Part shown: positions 38,580 to 40,183 of the stretch, piece by piece
Layout: each line of letters begins with the position of its first letter
Position numbering within the stretch: the stretch's first letter is position 1
NCBI GenBank assembly: GCA_017848115.1
Contig: JAGAKZ010000003.1
Location: forward strand, 1-40,183
Source of the DNA: Oscillospiraceae bacterium
GTDB lineage: Bacteria > Bacillota > Clostridia > Oscillospirales > Ruminococcaceae
DNA: 40,183 nt
Direction: 5' to 3'
The notes under the pieces: generated by a model
The model's input: the letters and a program-made list of their open reading frames with translations, nothing else
Told to the model about the DNA's origin: nothing
The model's database searches: none
Position numbers and translations under genes: made by a program

Positions 38580-39935
38580 ATGAATATTATCATTGTAGGC
38601 TGTGGAAAAGTCGGACAGACACTTGCCGAACAGCTTAATGAAAACGACAACAATATCACTGTTATAGATACAAATGCAAATCTGGTACACGCTATAGCCC
38701 ATCGCTACGATATAATGGGCGTTGTCGGAAATGGTGCAATACATTCAATACAACACGAAGCAGGAATAGAAAAAGCCGATCTTCTGATTGCCGTAACAAA
38801 CTCGGACGAACTTAATATGCTCTGCTGTCTTATTGCGAAAAAGGCAGGAAACTGCCAGACTATCGCACGTATAAGAAATCCGGAATACAGCTCGGAAGCA
38901 CCGTTTCTCAAAGAAGAACTCGGACTTGCAATGGTTATAAATCCGGAATTTGCAGCGGCCAGTGAAATATCACGTATTATCAATTTTTCATCTGCTATCA
39001 AAATAGAAACATTTTCAAAAGGCAGAGTAGAACTTCTGAAGTTCCGTCTCCCCGAAGGAAGTCCGCTTGTAAACATATCAGTAAAAGAAATAATCTCAAA
39101 ACTGCACTGCAACGTTCTTGTATGTACTATTGAACGAGATGATGAAGCATATATAGCAAACGGTGACTTTGTATTCAAGGAAAAAGATATAATCTCCATA
39201 ATAGCGTCACACAAAAACGCTACTGCCTTTTTCAGAAAAATAAAACACAAGGTAACTCCCGTAAAAGACATCATCATTGTCGGAGGCGGAGAAATATCAC
39301 ACTATCTTTGCGCACTTCTTGAAAAAACAGGCCAATCCATAAAAATCATAGAAAAAAACGAAAAACGATGCGACGAAATAGCGTCAACATGGCCTGATGT
39401 CACTGTAATACATGGCGACGGCGTTGAAAAAGAACTTTTGCTTGAACAAGGCATAGCCGATACTGACGCTTTTTTATCTCTTACAAATCTTGATGAAGAA
39501 AATATACTCCTGTCACTCTTTGCTCAGAGTGTCGGCTGTAAGAAAACTATCACTAAAATAAATCGTATTGACTTTGACGGAGTAGTGCAAAAGCTTGACC
39601 TTAACTCCACCATTTACCCCAAACATATTACTTCGGATATCATCGTTAGTTATGTACGTGCTACAAAAAATACGATAGGCAGTAACGTGGAAACGCTCTA
39701 CAGCGTGATCAAGGGAAAAGTTGAGGCGGCAGAATTTATAATAAAGGAAAACTCACCTGTTGCCGGCAAAGCAATACTTGACCTCAACTTGAAAAAGCAT
39801 GTCCTTATTGCAGCTATACTGCGTGACCGAAAAATGCTGATACCACGAGGTAGTGATATCATACAGCCCGGGGATTCTGTAGTTATTGTTTCAAAATTAT
39901 TAGGAATGCAGGATATTTCTGATATACTGGTATAG
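38580..39935 (+). CDS. trkA: Trk system K+ uptake regulator TrkA
   Basis: 451 aa with tandem RCK units: NAD-binding domain 1 (IIVGCGKVGQTLAEQL), TrkA_C 1 (about 140-215), NAD-binding domain 2 (IIIVGGGEISHYLCALLE, slightly off the GxGxxG consensus) and TrkA_C 2 (about 365-451). It is a cytoplasmic ligand-gated regulator of a TrkH/KtrB potassium channel. The channel gene is not in the window. AAAGGAA ribosome site before ATG 38580. Confidence 0.92.
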   Translation: MNIIIVGCGKVGQTLAEQLNENDNNITVIDTNANLVHAIAHRYDIMGVVGNGAIHSIQHEAGIEKADLLIAVTNSDELNMLCCLIAKKAGNCQTIARIRNPEYSSEAPFLKEELGLAMVINPEFAAASEISRIINFSSAIKIETFSKGRVELLKFRLPEGSPLVNISVKEIISKLHCNVLVCTIERDDEAYIANGDFVFKEKDIISIIASHKNATAFFRKIKHKVTPVKDIIIVGGGEISHYLCALLEKTGQSIKIIEKNEKRCDEIASTWPDVTVIHGDGVEKELLLEQGIADTDAFLSLTNLDEENILLSLFAQSVGCKKTITKINRIDFDGVVQKLDLNSTIYPKHITSDIIVSYVRATKNTIGSNVETLYSVIKGKVEAAEFIIKENSPVAGKAILDLNLKKHVLIAAILRDRKMLIPRGSDIIQPGDSVVIVSKLLGMQDISDILV

Positions 39936-40002
39936 TAGCAAATAATATTTAAAACAATAAAATATATATTGAAATTTTTATAAAAGAGGTGATCTGTAAA
40001 AA

Positions 40003-40183
40003 ATGAGTGAATTAATAACAGCTACAAGAGTAGAAAAACATGTAATCAAATCATCATGCAGTTATTTTTCTATGCTGATGGATTTCTGCCATAAGTCTAA
40101 AAATCTGTATAATCATGCAAATTATATCATTCGTAACAAGTTTGCCAAAGAAAATATTTTAGTCAGTTACGGAGAACTTGATA
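40003..40183 (+). CDS. tnpB: IS200/IS605-family TnpB/OrfB, 5' part, cut by window edge
   Basis: The first 60 codons are present. The product begins MSELITATRVEKHVIKSS and continues with SKNLYNHANYIIRNKF, the typical N-terminal region of TnpB RNA-guided nucleases (strand plus helix with the NLYN-x-ANY motif). A strong AGAGGTGAT ribosome site lies 8 nt upstream. No tnpA is seen just upstream, so the element is of the tnpB-only type or tnpA lies elsewhere. Confidence 0.85.
   Translation, partial: MSELITATRVEKHVIKSSCSYFSMLMDFCHKSKNLYNHANYIIRNKFAKENILVSYGELD

Noticed and set aside
1-40183. CRISPR array, prophage or integrative element
   Set aside because: No regularly spaced direct repeats, integrase, phage structural genes or tRNA-duplicating att repeats were found.

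Overview
The window looks like chromosome from a low-GC, anaerobic, fibre-degrading Firmicute of the Ruminococcus type. The support is indirect: a secreted protein with a C-terminal type I dockerin, a lipoprotein GH26 beta-mannanase, the spore-coat-region genes yabP/yabQ next to a divIC-like gene, Gram-positive Shine-Dalgarno sequences and sigma-A-like promoters, frequent TTG/GTG starts, and tRNA genes without an encoded CCA. The genus is an inference.

Layout. Positions 1-340 hold an IS200/IS605-type end hairpin and a terminator. Positions 341-2784 hold a divergent 4Fe-4S protein / Crp-Fnr regulator pair and a PadR-DUF2812 pair with dyad operators. Positions 2848-13434 (minus strand) are a compact biosynthetic operon read from one good promoter near 13400: acyltransferase, ACP, crotonase, hot-dog thioesterase, degenerate crotonase, second crotonase, 3-hydroxyacyl-CoA dehydrogenase, elongating ketosynthase, MIF-type tautomerase, FrsA/Ayg1-like hydrolase with a Cys nucleophile, AMP-dependent ligase, second ACP, type II thioesterase and a 55-aa membrane peptide. 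I recognise the families but not the cluster; it is the main candidate for an undescribed system. It appears to make a small molecule with ACP-bound intermediates and beta-oxidation-type reductase/dehydratase enzymes in place of the usual PKS ketoreductase and dehydratase.

Positions 13611-16330 (plus) carry a CorA-like transporter, yabP, yabQ, a divIC/ftsB-like gene and an S1-domain gene. Positions 16407-24064 (minus) are the housekeeping type II fatty acid operon fabH-fabG-fabF-accB-fabZ-accC-accD-accA-acpP plus a 54-aa membrane peptide, with fabD divergent at 24356. It has no enoyl-ACP reductase. It would supply malonyl-CoA to both fatty acid synthesis and the upstream cluster. From fabD the plus strand continues with aroE, aroK, an amidohydrolase, a class I fumarase alpha subunit without its beta subunit, a degenerate nucleotidyltransferase-like protein plus HEPN protein, and the GH26 mannanase.

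Positions 31200-40183 are more accessory: tRNA-Met and tRNA-Glu behind a consensus promoter, an unknown protein, a TraX-like protein, a decayed small gene, an AlbA_2/HATPase regulator with a perfect 18-bp palindrome at its promoter, another IS200/IS605-type hairpin, an LRR-dockerin protein, MerR-TipAS and AraC-GyrI drug-sensing regulators, an unknown protein, a TrkA-type K+ uptake regulator, and the 5' end of a tnpB gene cut by the window edge.
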